Below the pieces are notes generated by a model. The model did no database searches, was not told the DNA's origin, and worked only from the letters and a program-made list of their open reading frames with translations. This document shows, piece by piece, positions 26,015-35,927 of a stretch of DNA of 51,883 bases. The position numbers and the translations under genes were made by a program. The stretch comes from Streptomyces sp. MUM 203J. Its GTDB lineage: Bacteria > Actinomycetota > Actinomycetes > Streptomycetales > Streptomycetaceae. The stretch is from positions 1-51,883 of the forward strand of contig NZ_JADWYO010000042.1 of NCBI RefSeq assembly GCF_022414595.1. The letters are read 5' to 3'. Each line of letters opens with the position of its first letter. The stretch's first letter is position 1.

Positions 26015-27401
26015 CCTCCGTCTCCTTTCCGTCACTGGCAGTGTCGGGGCCGCCACTGACAATCAGCTCCCGGTCCCCGCGCGGCCTGCGCCTCGGTACC
26101 GGCGGCAGGGTCTGCCCCGGCAGCGGCGGCACCGGGAACCCGCCGGCCATCGGGTCGAACTCGCCGGTCCGTGCCGCCTCGGCGGCCTCGCCCTCGGCCT
26201 TGGCCTTCCGGTCGCGGAACATGTCGACGACGAAGGACAACAGCAGCACCGCGAGCACCGCCCCGGCGACGTACAGCACGATCTGCTGGAACGCGATGTT
26301 CTCGTTGCGCAGCGCGCGGACGGTCGCGACGAGCATCAGCCAGGTGACGGCGATCGGGATGAGCACCTTCCAGCCCAGCTTCATCAGCTGGTCGTAGCGG
26401 ACGCGGGGCAGCGTGCCGCGCAGCCACACGAACCCGAAGATGAAGACCACGACCTTGGCGGTGAACCAGAGCAGCGGCCACCAGCCGTGGTTGGCGCCCT
26501 CCCAGAACGCCGACACCGGGTACGGGGCCCGCCAGCCGCCGAGGAACAGCGTCACCGCGATCATCGACACGGTGACCATGTGGATGTACTCGGCCAGCAT
26601 GAACATCGCGAACTTGATCGAGCTGTATTCGGTGTTGAAGCCGCCGACCAGGTCGCCCTCGGACTCCGGCATGTCGAACGGGGCCCGGCTCGACTCCCCG
26701 ATCATCGTCACCATGTAGACCAGGAACGACACCGGCAGCAGGATCGCGAACCAGCGGTCCTGCTGGGCGTCGACGATGGCCGAGGTGGACATCGACCCCG
26801 AGTAGAGGAACACCGAAGCGAAGGCCACACCCATGGCGATCTCGTACGAGATGACCTGGGCCGCCGACCGGATGCCGCCGAGCAGCGGGTACGTGGAGCC
26901 CGACGACCAGCCGCCGAGGACGAAGCCGTACACACCGAGCGAGCCGATCGCCAGGACGTACAGCATCGCGACCGGCAGGTCGGTGAGCTGCATGGTGGTG
27001 CGGACGCCGAAGACGGAGACCTCGTCGCCCGCCGGGCCGAAGGGGATGACGGCGACGGCCATGAACGCGGGGATCGCGGCCAGGACCGGCGCGAGGACGT
27101 AGATCACCTTGTCCGCGCGCTTGACGATCACGTCTTCCTTCAGCATGAGCTTCACGCCGTCGGCGAGGGACTGGAGCATGCCCCAGGGGCCGTGCCGGTT
27201 GGGGCCGATGCGCCGCTGCATCCAGCCGACGACCTTGCGCTCCATCACGATGGAGATCAGCACCGTGACCATGAGGAAGGCGAAGCAGAACACCGCCTTG
27301 ACCAGCACGAGCCACCAGGGGTCGCGGCCGAACATCGAAAGGTCCTCGGCCGCGAGGAGGACCGGGTCCGCACTCGCCGGGATCACACTCGCCGGGATCA
27401 C
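26007..27401 (-). CDS. nuoH: NADH-quinone oxidoreductase subunit H
   Basis: 464 residues with about nine helices. Forms the quinone chamber where the arms meet. Motifs: ERKVVGWMQRRIGPNRHGPWGMLQSLADGVKLMLKED-type loop, then ESSRAPFDMPESEGDLVGGFNTEYSSIKFAMF, both diagnostic. The C-terminal 60 residues are a hydrophilic Pro-rich tail. The GTG at 27401 overlaps the nuoG stop (GTGA) with GGAGG 7 nt upstream. A 15-bp tandem duplication makes the protein begin with two copies of V-I-P-A-S, giving a second possible GTG start at 27386. Confidence 0.94.
   Translation of the reverse strand: MIPASVIPASADPVLLAAEDLSMFGRDPWWLVLVKAVFCFAFLMVTVLISIVMERKVVGWMQRRIGPNRHGPWGMLQSLADGVKLMLKEDVIVKRADKVIYVLAPVLAAIPAFMAVAVIPFGPAGDEVSVFGVRTTMQLTDLPVAMLYVLAIGSLGVYGFVLGGWSSGSTYPLLGGIRSAAQVISYEIAMGVAFASVFLYSGSMSTSAIVDAQQDRWFAILLPVSFLVYMVTMIGESSRAPFDMPESEGDLVGGFNTEYSSIKFAMFMLAEYIHMVTVSMIAVTLFLGGWRAPYPVSAFWEGANHGWWPLLWFTAKVVVFIFGFVWLRGTLPRVRYDQLMKLGWKVLIPIAVTWLMLVATVRALRNENIAFQQIVLYVAGAVLAVLLLSFVVDMFRDRKAKAEGEAAEAARTGEFDPMAGGFPVPPLPGQTLPPVPRRRPRGDRELIVSGGPDTASDGKETEGV
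27372..27401. repeat. 15-bp tandem duplication at the nuoH start
   Basis: Two exact 15-bp units (27372-27386 and 27387-27401) duplicate the GTG start and the next four codons. The frame is kept. Confidence 0.9.
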
Positions 27402-29934
27402 GCGCGTACCTCCGTTGAGTGCGAGGAGTCGGGTGAGTCGGGGGAGCCGGCGGACGGCTCCGTTGAACCGGCCGCCGCGGGCCCGATCCGGACCAGCCGC
27501 CCGGGCACCGTCCCGGTGTCGGAGAGGACCCCGCCCCCGGTCGAGTCCAGCGGCAGCCACACCACCCGGTCCGGCATCCCGTCCGTCACCTGGAGCGGCA
27601 GCCGTACGGCCCCCGCGGGCCCGGCGACCTCCAGCAGGTCGCCGTTCTTGACGCCGCTCTCGTCCGCCGTGGCCGCCGACAGCCGGGCGACCGCCGGGTG
27701 CCGGGTGCCCGCCAGGGCCTCGTCGCCCTCCTGGAGTCGCCCCCGGTCCAGCAGCATCCGGTGCCCCGCCAGCACGGCCTCGCCCTCACCGGCACGCGGC
27801 AGCGGCCGGGACGTCTCGGCCGGATCGCCCGCCTGGGCACCGTCCCAGGCTCCCAGCCGGTCCATCTCCCGCCGTACGGACGCGAGGTCCGGCAGCCCGA
27901 AGTGCACGTCCATCGCATCGGCCAGCATGTACAGGACCCGCGCGTCGGACGGCGGCAGCGCCCGTGTCATCTGGTCCGGCTTCAGCGCGGCCTCGAACAT
28001 CCGCACCCGCCCCTCCCAGTTGAGGAACGTGCCCGCCTTCTCCACGACCGCGGCGACCGGAAGGACCACGTCCGCCCGTTCGGTGACCTCGCCGGGCCGC
28101 AGCTCCAGCGACACCACGAACGCCGCGTCCAGGGCCTCACGCGCGCGTGCCGCGTCCGGCAGGTCCGCCACCTCGACCCCGGCGACCAGCAGCGCGCCCA
28201 GCTCACCGGTCGCGGCGGCCTCCAGCATCTGCCCGGTGTCCCGCCCGTAGCCGTGCGGGAGCTCCCGTACGCCCCAGGCGGTGGCCGTCTCCTCCCGGGC
28301 GCGGGGGTCCGTGGCGGGCCGCCCGCCGGGCAGCAGCGACGGCAGGGCTCCCGCCCACAGCGCGCCGCGCTCACCGGCCCGGCGCGGGATCCACACCAGC
28401 CGGGCCCCGGTCGCGCTCGCGAGCCGTACGGCGGCCGTCAGCGCACCCGGCACACCCGCGAGCCGCTCACCTGCCACGACGACGGCGCCTCGGGCCCGGA
28501 GCGCCTCGGCAGCGGCCGTCCCGGTCTCGTCGAGTCCCGTCCCGGCGGCGAGGGCGTCCAGCCACTCGGCCTCCGTGCCGGGCGCGGCCGGGAGCAGGGT
28601 GCCGCCCGCCTTCGTCAGGCCGGGCGTCGCGAACGGCGCCAGTCCGTATGTACGCTGCCCGCGCTTCCGCCAGGCCTTGCGCAGGCGCAGGAAGACGCCC
28701 GGCGCCTCCTCCTCGGCCTCGATCCCGGCGAGCAGCACGGCCGGTGCCTGCTCCAGCGCCCGGTACGTGACCCCCTCGCCTCCCCCGAGGTCCACGCCGT
28801 GCCCGGCGACCCGGGCGGTCAGGAAGTCGGCCTCCTCACCGCTGTGGACACGTGCGCGGAAGTCGATGTCGTTGGTGTCCAGGGCCACGCGCGCGAACTT
28901 GGCGTACGCGTAGGCGTCCTCCACCGTCAGCCGCCCGCCGGTGAGGACCCCGGTCCGGCCCCGGACCAGACCCCGGGCGGCGGCCTCCAGCGCCTCCGGC
29001 CAGGACGCGGGCGCCAGGGCGCCGTCGGCGCCGCGTACCAGGGGCGTGGTGAGCCGGTCCCGCTGCTGCGCGTACCGGAACGCGAAGCGTCCCTTGTCGC
29101 ACAGCCACTCCTCGTTGACCTCTGGGTCGTTGGCGGCGAGCCGCCTCATGACCTTGCCGCGCCGGTGGTCGGTGCGGGTGGCGCAGCCCCCGGCGCAGTG
29201 CTCGCACACGGAGGGGCTGGAGACCAGGTCGAAGGGGCGGGAGCGGAACCGGTAGGCCGCCGAGGTGAGCGCGCCGACCGGGCAGATCTGGATGGTGTTG
29301 CCGGAGAAGTACGAGTCGAAGGGGTCGTGGTTGCCGATGCCGACCTGCTGGAGCGCGCCCCGCTCGACCAGTTCGATCATCGGGTCGCCGGCGATCTGCT
29401 GGGAGAACCGGGTGCAGCGGGCGCACAGCACGCACCGTTCCCGGTCCAGCAGCACCTGTGCGGAGATCGGGACGGGCTTCTCGTAGGTGCGCTTCTTCCC
29501 CTCGAAGCGGGACTCGGCCTGGCCGTGGGAGACGGCCTGGTTCTGGAGGGGGCACTCGCCGCCCTTGTCGCACACGGGGCAGTCCAGGGGGTGGTTGATG
29601 AGCAGCAGCTCCATCACCCCGACCTGGGCCTTCTCCGCGACTTCGGAGGTGAGTTGAGTCCTCACCACCATCCCGTCCGTACAGGTGATCGTGCATGAGG
29701 CCATGGGCTTGCGCTGGCCCTCGACCTCGACGATGCACTGGCGGCAGGCGCCGGCCGGATCCAGGAGGGGGTGGTCGCAGAACCGGGGGATCTCGATGCC
29801 GAGCTGTTCGGCGGCGCGAATCACCAGGGTCCCCTTGGGGACGGAGATCTCGATGCCGTCGATGGTCAGTGTGACGAGGTCCTCCGGCGGCACCGCCGGG
29901 CCCGCGCCTCCAGCGGTGGAGGACGTGGTGACGG

Positions 29935-29938
<4 letters not shown>
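27398..29938 (-). CDS. nuoG: NADH-quinone oxidoreductase subunit G
   Basis: 846 residues, the largest peripheral subunit. The N-terminal 2Fe-2S domain has the N1b ligands in FCDHPLLDPAGACRQC and a later Cys in MASC; HPLDCPVCDKGGEC binds N5; CVLCARC with ICPVG binds N4. The extra N7 ligands are also present (SVCEHCAGGC and a distant Cys in EWLCDKG), as in E. coli and Thermus. The rest is a degenerate molybdopterin-oxidoreductase-like domain. The ATG overlaps the nuoF stop, and the stop overlaps the nuoH start. Confidence 0.96.
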
Positions 29939-31283
<1,345 letters not shown>

Positions 31284-31284
<1 letters not shown>

Positions 31285-32078
31285 CACTCCCCCTCGGTGT
31301 TCTCGTCGGTCGGTGTCTTGTCGGTCGTGTTCTGGCCCGGCGGGATCGCGCCGCGCGGGTGGACGACGCGGGGCGGGAGGGCCTCGCCCCTGGCGAGCCG
31401 CAGTCCGATGAGGGAGGCGGGGCCCGCGCCGCCGCCGGCCTCGACCGCGTCGGGGCGGGGGTCGGGGAAGCCCGCGAGGATGCGGGCGGTCTCCTTGAAG
31501 GTGCACAGCCGGGCACCGCGGGTGGGTTCGACGGCCCGCCCGTCGCGCAGGTCGTCGACGAGCCGCTTGGCGGTCTCGGGCGTCTGGTTGTCGAAGAACT
31601 CCCAGTTGACCATCACGACCGGGGCGAAGTCGCAGGCGGCGTTGCACTCGATGTGTTCGAGGGTGACCTTGCCGTCCGCTGTAGTCATATCGGACCCCTG
31701 GTTGCCGACGCCGAGGTGCTCCTTCAGCGCCTCGAAGATGGCGTCGCCGCCCATGACCGCGCACAGGGTGTTGGTGCAGACGCCGACCTGGTAGTCGCCG
31801 GAGGCCCTGCGCCGGTACATGGTGTAGAAGGTGGCGACGGCGGTGACCTCGGCGGTGGTCAGGCCGAGCGTCTCGGCGCACCAGCGCATTCCGGTGCGGG
31901 TGACGTGTCCTTCCTCCGCCTGGACCAGGTGCAGGAGCGGCAGCAGCGCGGACCGGGAGTCGGGGTAGCGGGCGATGATCTCCTTCGCGTCCGCGTCGAG
32001 CCTGGCGCGTACGTCCGCGGGGTAGTCGGGGGCGGGGAGTTCGGGCATGCCGAGACTCGTCGCTGTCACGTCGGTCAC
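31284..32078 (-). CDS. nuoE: NADH-quinone oxidoreductase subunit E
   Basis: 264 residues. Thioredoxin-like subunit with cluster N1a: ligands in VCTNTLCAVMGG (Cys-x4-Cys) and ECNAACDFAP (Cys-x3-Cys). The helical N-terminal part (residues 20-80) matches the family. After about residue 200 there is a Pro/Gly-rich C-terminal extension of some 60 residues, not found in E. coli NuoE. The GTG start overlaps the nuoD stop by 4 bp; an ATG ten codons later (32048) is a weaker alternative. Confidence 0.94.
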
Positions 32079-33415
32079 CGGTCGACGCCTCCCATCACGG
32101 GGTCGATGGACGCGACGGCGACGATGACGTCGGCGATCATGCCGCCTTCGCACATCGCCGCCATGGTCTGCAGGTTGGTGAAGGACGGGTCGCGGAAGTG
32201 GACCCGGTAGGGGCGGGTGCCGCCGTCGGACACGACATGGACGCCGAGTTCGCCCTTGGGGGACTCGACGGCGGCGTACACCTGTCCGGCGGGGACCCGG
32301 AAGCCCTCGGTGACCAGCTTGAAGTGGTGGATCAGGGCCTCCATGGAGGTGCCCATGATCTTCTTGATGTGGTCGAGGGAGTTGCCCAGGCCGTCGGGAC
32401 CGAGGGCGAGCTGGGCGGGCCAGGCGATCTTCCTGTCCGCGACCATGACCGGGCCGGGCTGGAGCCGGTCCAGGCACTGCTCCACGATCCGCAGCGACTG
32501 GTGCATCTCCTCCAGACGGATGAGGAAGCGGCCGTAGGAGTCGCAGGTCTCGGCGGTCGGGATGTCGAACTCGTAGTCCTCGTAGCCGCAGTACGGCTCC
32601 GACTTGCGCAGGTCGTGCGGGAGTCCGGTGGCCCGCAGGATCGGCCCCGTGGCGCCGAGGGCCATACAGCCCGCGAGATCCAGGTAGCCGATGTCCTGCA
32701 TCCGGGCCTTGAAGATCGGGTTGCCGGTGGCCAGTTTGTCGTACTCCGGCAGGTTCTTCCTCAGCTGCTTGACGCACTCGCGGATCCGGTCGACCGCGCC
32801 GGGCGGCAGGTCCTGGGCGAGGCCGCCGGGGCGGATGAACGCGTGGTTCATCCGCAGTCCGGTGATCAGCTCGTACAGGTCCAGGATCATCTCGCGGTCC
32901 CGGAAGCCGTAGATCATGATCGTGGTGGCGCCGAGTTCCATACCGCCGGTGGCGATGGCCACCAGGTGGGAGGAGAGCCGGTTCAGCTCCATGAGCATGA
33001 CCCGGATGACCGTGGCGCGGTCGGGCACCTGCTCGGTGACGCCGAGCAGCTTCTCCACGCCGAGGCAGTAGGCCGTCTCGTTGAAGAACGACGTCAGGTA
33101 GTCCATGCGCGTCACGAACGTGGTGCCCTGCGTCCAGGTCCGGTATTCGAGGTTCTTCTCGATGCCGGTGTGCAGGTAGCCGATGCCGGCGCGGGCCTCG
33201 GTGACGGTCTCGCCGTCGATCTCCAGGATGAGCCGGAGCACTCCGTGGGTGGACGGGTGCTGGGGGCCCATGTTGACGACGATGCGCTCGTCGTCGGCCT
33301 TGGCCGCGGTCTCCGCGACCTCGTCCCAGTCCCCGCCGGTGACGGTGTAGACCGTGCCCTCGGTGGTTTCCCGCGACTCGGCCTCCGGGGCCTGGGGTGC
33401 GTGGTAGGTGCTCAC
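32075..33415 (-). CDS. nuoD: NADH-quinone oxidoreductase subunit D (49 kDa)
   Basis: 446 residues. With NuoB it forms the quinone-binding site; related to hydrogenase large subunits. Conserved runs: VNMGPQHPSTHGVLRLILEIDGE (quinone-site His), YLHTGIEKNLEYRTW, NRLSSHLVAIATGGMELGA and the C-terminal DPVMGGVDR. The hydrogenase metal cysteines are absent, as expected. The first 40 residues are an acidic leader. The GTG start overlaps the nuoC stop by 4 bp. Confidence 0.96.
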   Translation of the reverse strand: MSTYHAPQAPEAESRETTEGTVYTVTGGDWDEVAETAAKADDERIVVNMGPQHPSTHGVLRLILEIDGETVTEARAGIGYLHTGIEKNLEYRTWTQGTTFVTRMDYLTSFFNETAYCLGVEKLLGVTEQVPDRATVIRVMLMELNRLSSHLVAIATGGMELGATTIMIYGFRDREMILDLYELITGLRMNHAFIRPGGLAQDLPPGAVDRIRECVKQLRKNLPEYDKLATGNPIFKARMQDIGYLDLAGCMALGATGPILRATGLPHDLRKSEPYCGYEDYEFDIPTAETCDSYGRFLIRLEEMHQSLRIVEQCLDRLQPGPVMVADRKIAWPAQLALGPDGLGNSLDHIKKIMGTSMEALIHHFKLVTEGFRVPAGQVYAAVESPKGELGVHVVSDGGTRPYRVHFRDPSFTNLQTMAAMCEGGMIADVIVAVASIDPVMGGVDR

Positions 33416-34245
33416 GAGTAGGACCTCCGCTGGTCCGGAGCCGGGATCTGGGCGCCCTTGTACTCGACGGGGATGCCGCCGAGGGGGTAGTCCTTGCGCT
33501 GCGGGAAGCCCTGCCAGTCGTCCGGCATCATGATCCGGGTGAGGGCCGGGTGGCCGTCGAAGACGATGCCGAAGAAGTCGTACGTCTCGCGCTCGTGCCA
33601 GTCGTTGGTCGGGTAGACGGCGACGAGCGACGGGATGTGCGGGTCGCTGTCCGGGGCGCTGACCTCGAGGCGCAGGAGCCGCCCGTGGGTGAGTGAGCGC
33701 AGGTGGTAGACCGCGTGCAGCTCGCGGCCCTTGTCGCCCGGGTAGTGCACCCCGCTGACGCCGGTGCAGAGTTCGAAGCGGAGGGCCGGGTCGTCGCGCA
33801 GGGTGCGGGCGACGAGGACGAGGTGCTCGCGGGCGATGTGGAAGGTGAGTTCACCGCGGTCGACGACGGTCTTCTCGATGGCGTTGTCCGGGAGCAGCCC
33901 CTGCTCCTCCAGGGCGCCTTCGAGTTCGTCGGCGACCTCGTCGAAGGATCCGTACGCGGCTTCGCCGCCTGGCCCGCCGTACGGGCGGGTGGCGGCGCCG
34001 GGGAGCCGGACGGAGCGGACGAGGCCGCCGTAGCCGGTGGTGTCGCCGCCGTTGGCGGCGCCGAACATGCCGCGCTGGACGCGGATCTCCTCGCCGTGCT
34101 CGCCGCGCTGGCCGGGAAGGTTCTGTGTGCTCAGGTCCTTCTCGGGGTTGGGGGCGTGGGCCTCGGCGGGTTCACGTGAGCGCTCGGGCTCGGTGCGGCG
34201 CTCGGACCCCGCGGGCTTGTCGGTCCTGTCGGGCTCGTCGGTCAC
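33412..34245 (-). CDS. nuoC: NADH-quinone oxidoreductase subunit C (30 kDa)
   Basis: 277 residues. The NuoC core starts near residue 100, with VVDRGELTFHIAREHL, then VYPTNDWHERETYDFFGIVFDGHP and RIMMPDDWQGFPQRKDYPLGG. The first 95 residues are a hydrophilic actinobacterial extension (Glu/Arg/Pro rich), possibly covering the arm surface. The GTG start overlaps nuoB by 4 bp. Confidence 0.95.
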   Translation of the reverse strand: MTDEPDRTDKPAGSERRTEPERSREPAEAHAPNPEKDLSTQNLPGQRGEHGEEIRVQRGMFGAANGGDTTGYGGLVRSVRLPGAATRPYGGPGGEAAYGSFDEVADELEGALEEQGLLPDNAIEKTVVDRGELTFHIAREHLVLVARTLRDDPALRFELCTGVSGVHYPGDKGRELHAVYHLRSLTHGRLLRLEVSAPDSDPHIPSLVAVYPTNDWHERETYDFFGIVFDGHPALTRIMMPDDWQGFPQRKDYPLGGIPVEYKGAQIPAPDQRRSYS

Positions 34246-34796
34246 CGGAGCAGCCCCTTCATCTCGATCGTCGGGAGTGCCTTGAGCGCCGCTTCCTCAG
34301 CCTCACGGGCCGCTTCCTGCGCGTTGACGCCGAGCTTGGACGTCTGGATCTTCTGGTGGAGCTTGATGATCGCGTCCAGCAGCATCTCGGGGCGCGGCGG
34401 GCAGCCGGGCAGATAGATGTCGACGGGGACGACGTGGTCGACGCCCTGCACGATGGCGTAGTTGTTGAACATGCCGCCGGAGGAGGCGCAGACGCCCATG
34501 GAGATCACCCATTTCGGGTTGGGCATCTGGTCGTAGACCTGGCGCAGCACCGGGGCCATCTTCTGGCTCACCCGGCCCGCCACGATCATCAGGTCGGCCT
34601 GGCGCGGTGAGCCACGGAAGACCTCCATGCCGAAGCGGGCCATGTCGTACCGCCCCGCACCGGTGGTCATCATCTCGATGGCGCAGCAGGCGAGGCCGAA
34701 GGTCGCGGGGAAGACGGACGCCTTGCGCACCCATCCCGCGGCCTGTTCGACCGTCGTCAGCAGAAAACCGCTCGGCAGCTTCTCTTCGAGTCCCAT
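34242..34796 (-). CDS. nuoB: NADH-quinone oxidoreductase subunit B (N2 cluster)
   Basis: 184 residues. Cluster N2 ligands: tandem cysteines in FGLACCAIEMM, one in SMGVCASSGG and one in LPGCPPRPEML. The C-terminal 25 residues are charged. Nearer to mainstream NuoB than nuoB2 is. Its ATG lies 59 bp after nuoA; the spacer holds two copies of AGCCCCTCAGT (34809-34819 and 34850-34860) but no obvious promoter. Confidence 0.96.
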   Translation of the reverse strand: MGLEEKLPSGFLLTTVEQAAGWVRKASVFPATFGLACCAIEMMTTGAGRYDMARFGMEVFRGSPRQADLMIVAGRVSQKMAPVLRQVYDQMPNPKWVISMGVCASSGGMFNNYAIVQGVDHVVPVDIYLPGCPPRPEMLLDAIIKLHQKIQTSKLGVNAQEAAREAEEAALKALPTIEMKGLLR

Positions 34797-34855
34797 GAGT
34801 GTGCCCTCAGCCCCTCAGTAACTCCTCGTTGTCCCCAGTGGCTCCCGGTAGCCCC

Positions 34856-35215
34856 TCAGTCCCACTCCAGGCCGCCGCGGCGCCAGACGTACGCGTAGGC
34901 GACGAAGACCGTGGCCACGAAGAGGACCATCTCGACGAGCCCGAAGAGCCCCAGCGCGTCGAAGGTGACGGCCCAGGGATAGAGGAAGACGATCTCGATG
35001 TCGAAGACGATGAAGAGCATCGCCGTCAGGTAGTACTTGATGGGAAAGCGGCCGCCTCCGGCCGGCGTGGGCGTCGGCTCGATGCCGCACTCGTACGCCT
35101 CCAGCTTGGCCCGGTTGTAGCGCTTGGGGCCGATAAGCGTGGCCATGACCACGGAGAAGACCGCAAACGCCGCGCCGAGGGCGCCGAGCACGAGGATGGG
35201 CGTGTAGATGTTCAC
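34856..35215 (-). CDS. nuoA: NADH-quinone oxidoreductase subunit A
   Basis: 119 residues with three membrane helices and the loop motif KLEAYECGIEPTPTPAGGGRFPIKYYLTAM. First gene of the 14-gene operon. I chose the GTG at 35215 (AAGGAG and GAGGAG upstream); an in-frame extension to 35344 would start inside the presumed leader. About 125 nt of leader are expected from the -10 element at 35347, and a Rex-like site lies in it. Confidence 0.95.
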   Translation of the reverse strand: MNIYTPILVLGALGAAFAVFSVVMATLIGPKRYNRAKLEAYECGIEPTPTPAGGGRFPIKYYLTAMLFIVFDIEIVFLYPWAVTFDALGLFGLVEMVLFVATVFVAYAYVWRRGGLEWD

Positions 35216-35313
35216 GCTCCTCGCTCCTTCCAGTCGTCCTTGACCGTTGGACCGCGCCGGGCCCGCGTGTACCGCCGCCTCCGCGTTTCCGGCGATCCAG
35301 GAAGATCGCCCCC

Positions 35314-35331
35314 ATGTGAGGCAGTTCACAA
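35314..35331. promoter_or_regulatory. Rex-type operator (ROP) upstream of nuoA
   Basis: On the minus strand the site reads TTGTGAACTGCCTCACAT, against the published streptomycete ROP core TGTGAAC-N3-TTCACA. The first half is exact and the second has one change. It lies just downstream of a TAGGAT -10 element, so Rex bound at a low NADH/NAD+ ratio would block elongation or initiation. Confidence 0.72.
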
Positions 35332-35346
35332 GCCCGTCTGCCACGC

Positions 35347-35352
35347 ATCCTA
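35347..35352 (-). promoter_or_regulatory. -10 element (TAGGAT) of the nuo operon
   Basis: TAGGAT on the minus strand fits TANNNT. Predicted start near 35340, 10-25 bp before the Rex-like site. The -35 region (TCGCAG) is poor, so an activator may help. Confidence 0.45.
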
Positions 35353-35365
35353 TGCCCGTCGATCT

Positions 35366-35412
35366 GTGATCTGCGACACGGGGTACGTCAACGTCTTTGT
35401 GATCTCTGCCAC
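35366..35412. promoter_or_regulatory. Two Crp-type boxes upstream of nuoA
   Basis: 35366-35379 (GTG ATCTGC GACAC) and 35399-35412 (GTG ATCTCT GCCAC) both match the S. coelicolor Crp consensus GTG-N6-GNCAC exactly. They are 33 bp apart, about three helical turns, and lie upstream of the nuo -10 element. Confidence 0.5.
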
Positions 35413-35513
35413 CTGGCGAACGATCATGAATTCGGATGAACGGTGATCTTCACACCATGCGTGGCCGAGTAGCGACGATACGTGACATCAGCGCCGGTCA
35501 ACGCTGGTGAGAG

Positions 35514-35591
35514 GGGGTGTGCCCTATCAAGATCTGGCCAGCGCACGCAAATTCGCTCCGGACACCTGCGGGTGATAGAGGGACTCACCCC
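35514..35591 (+). ncRNA. Candidate structured leader segment
   Basis: GGGGTG (35514-35519), CCC (35522-35524) and TATCA (35525-35529) can pair in order with CACCCC (35586-35591), GGG (35580-35582) and TGATA (35573-35577), closing a 43-nt loop. Possibly part of a long leader of the hydrolase gene. No known riboswitch motif was recognised. Confidence 0.3.
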
Positions 35592-35674
35592 ACCCGCGCG
35601 AGGGTTCCCGCGGGACGGAGGTGGACGCGTGCACGCGTTCACGATCGGCACCCGCTCGCGGCAGTTGCCGTTCT

Positions 35675-35688
35675 GTGACCTGCGCCAC
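35675..35688. promoter_or_regulatory. Crp-type box upstream of the NlpC/P60 gene
   Basis: GTG ACCTGC GCCAC matches GTG-N6-GNCAC and lies about 250 bp before the hydrolase start. Crp in Streptomyces is linked to germination and cell-wall hydrolase genes. Confidence 0.45.
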
Positions 35689-35927
35689 GCCCGACGAGCC
35701 GTCAGGAAAAGAGGGCTTGGCCAACCGCCTGAACCAGTGGTAGGTGCACGGCAATTCGGACGTTTTACCGAAAACCCGTGATCATAGGCCTGATACCACT
35801 GGCCTGAAATGTCCGTTACGGCGTCAATAAAGGCCCTCAGGAAGCGGATTCAACCCTTCCATGCGTAACTGTGGCGCAACACACGTTTCTTGATGGGAAC
35901 CGTAACCCCCTGGTAGCGGTAATACCC

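Larger units (their letters stand above)
35216..35927. other. Long divergent regulatory region between nuoA and the NlpC/P60 gene
   Basis: 712 bp without a convincing gene. It holds the nuo promoter, the Rex-like site, three Crp-type boxes, a small inverted repeat GTGA-TCT-TCAC (35443-35453), a long-range pairing (35514-35591) and an ECF-like GGGAAC (35895-35900). A plus-strand open frame at 35482-35781 has atypical composition and no ribosome site. Confidence 0.6.

Noticed and set aside
34797..34855. Internal promoter between nuoA and nuoB
   Set aside because: The spacer has two AGCCCCTCAGT copies but no TANNNT or TTGACR element in the right arrangement.
35482..35781. A 99-codon plus-strand frame upstream of the NlpC/P60 gene
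   Set aside because: No ribosome site, atypical codon use and overlap with the third Crp-type box and the structured segment.
35450..35927. c-di-AMP (ydaO) riboswitch upstream of the wall hydrolase
   Set aside because: Expected for such genes, but the conserved core segments could not be found.
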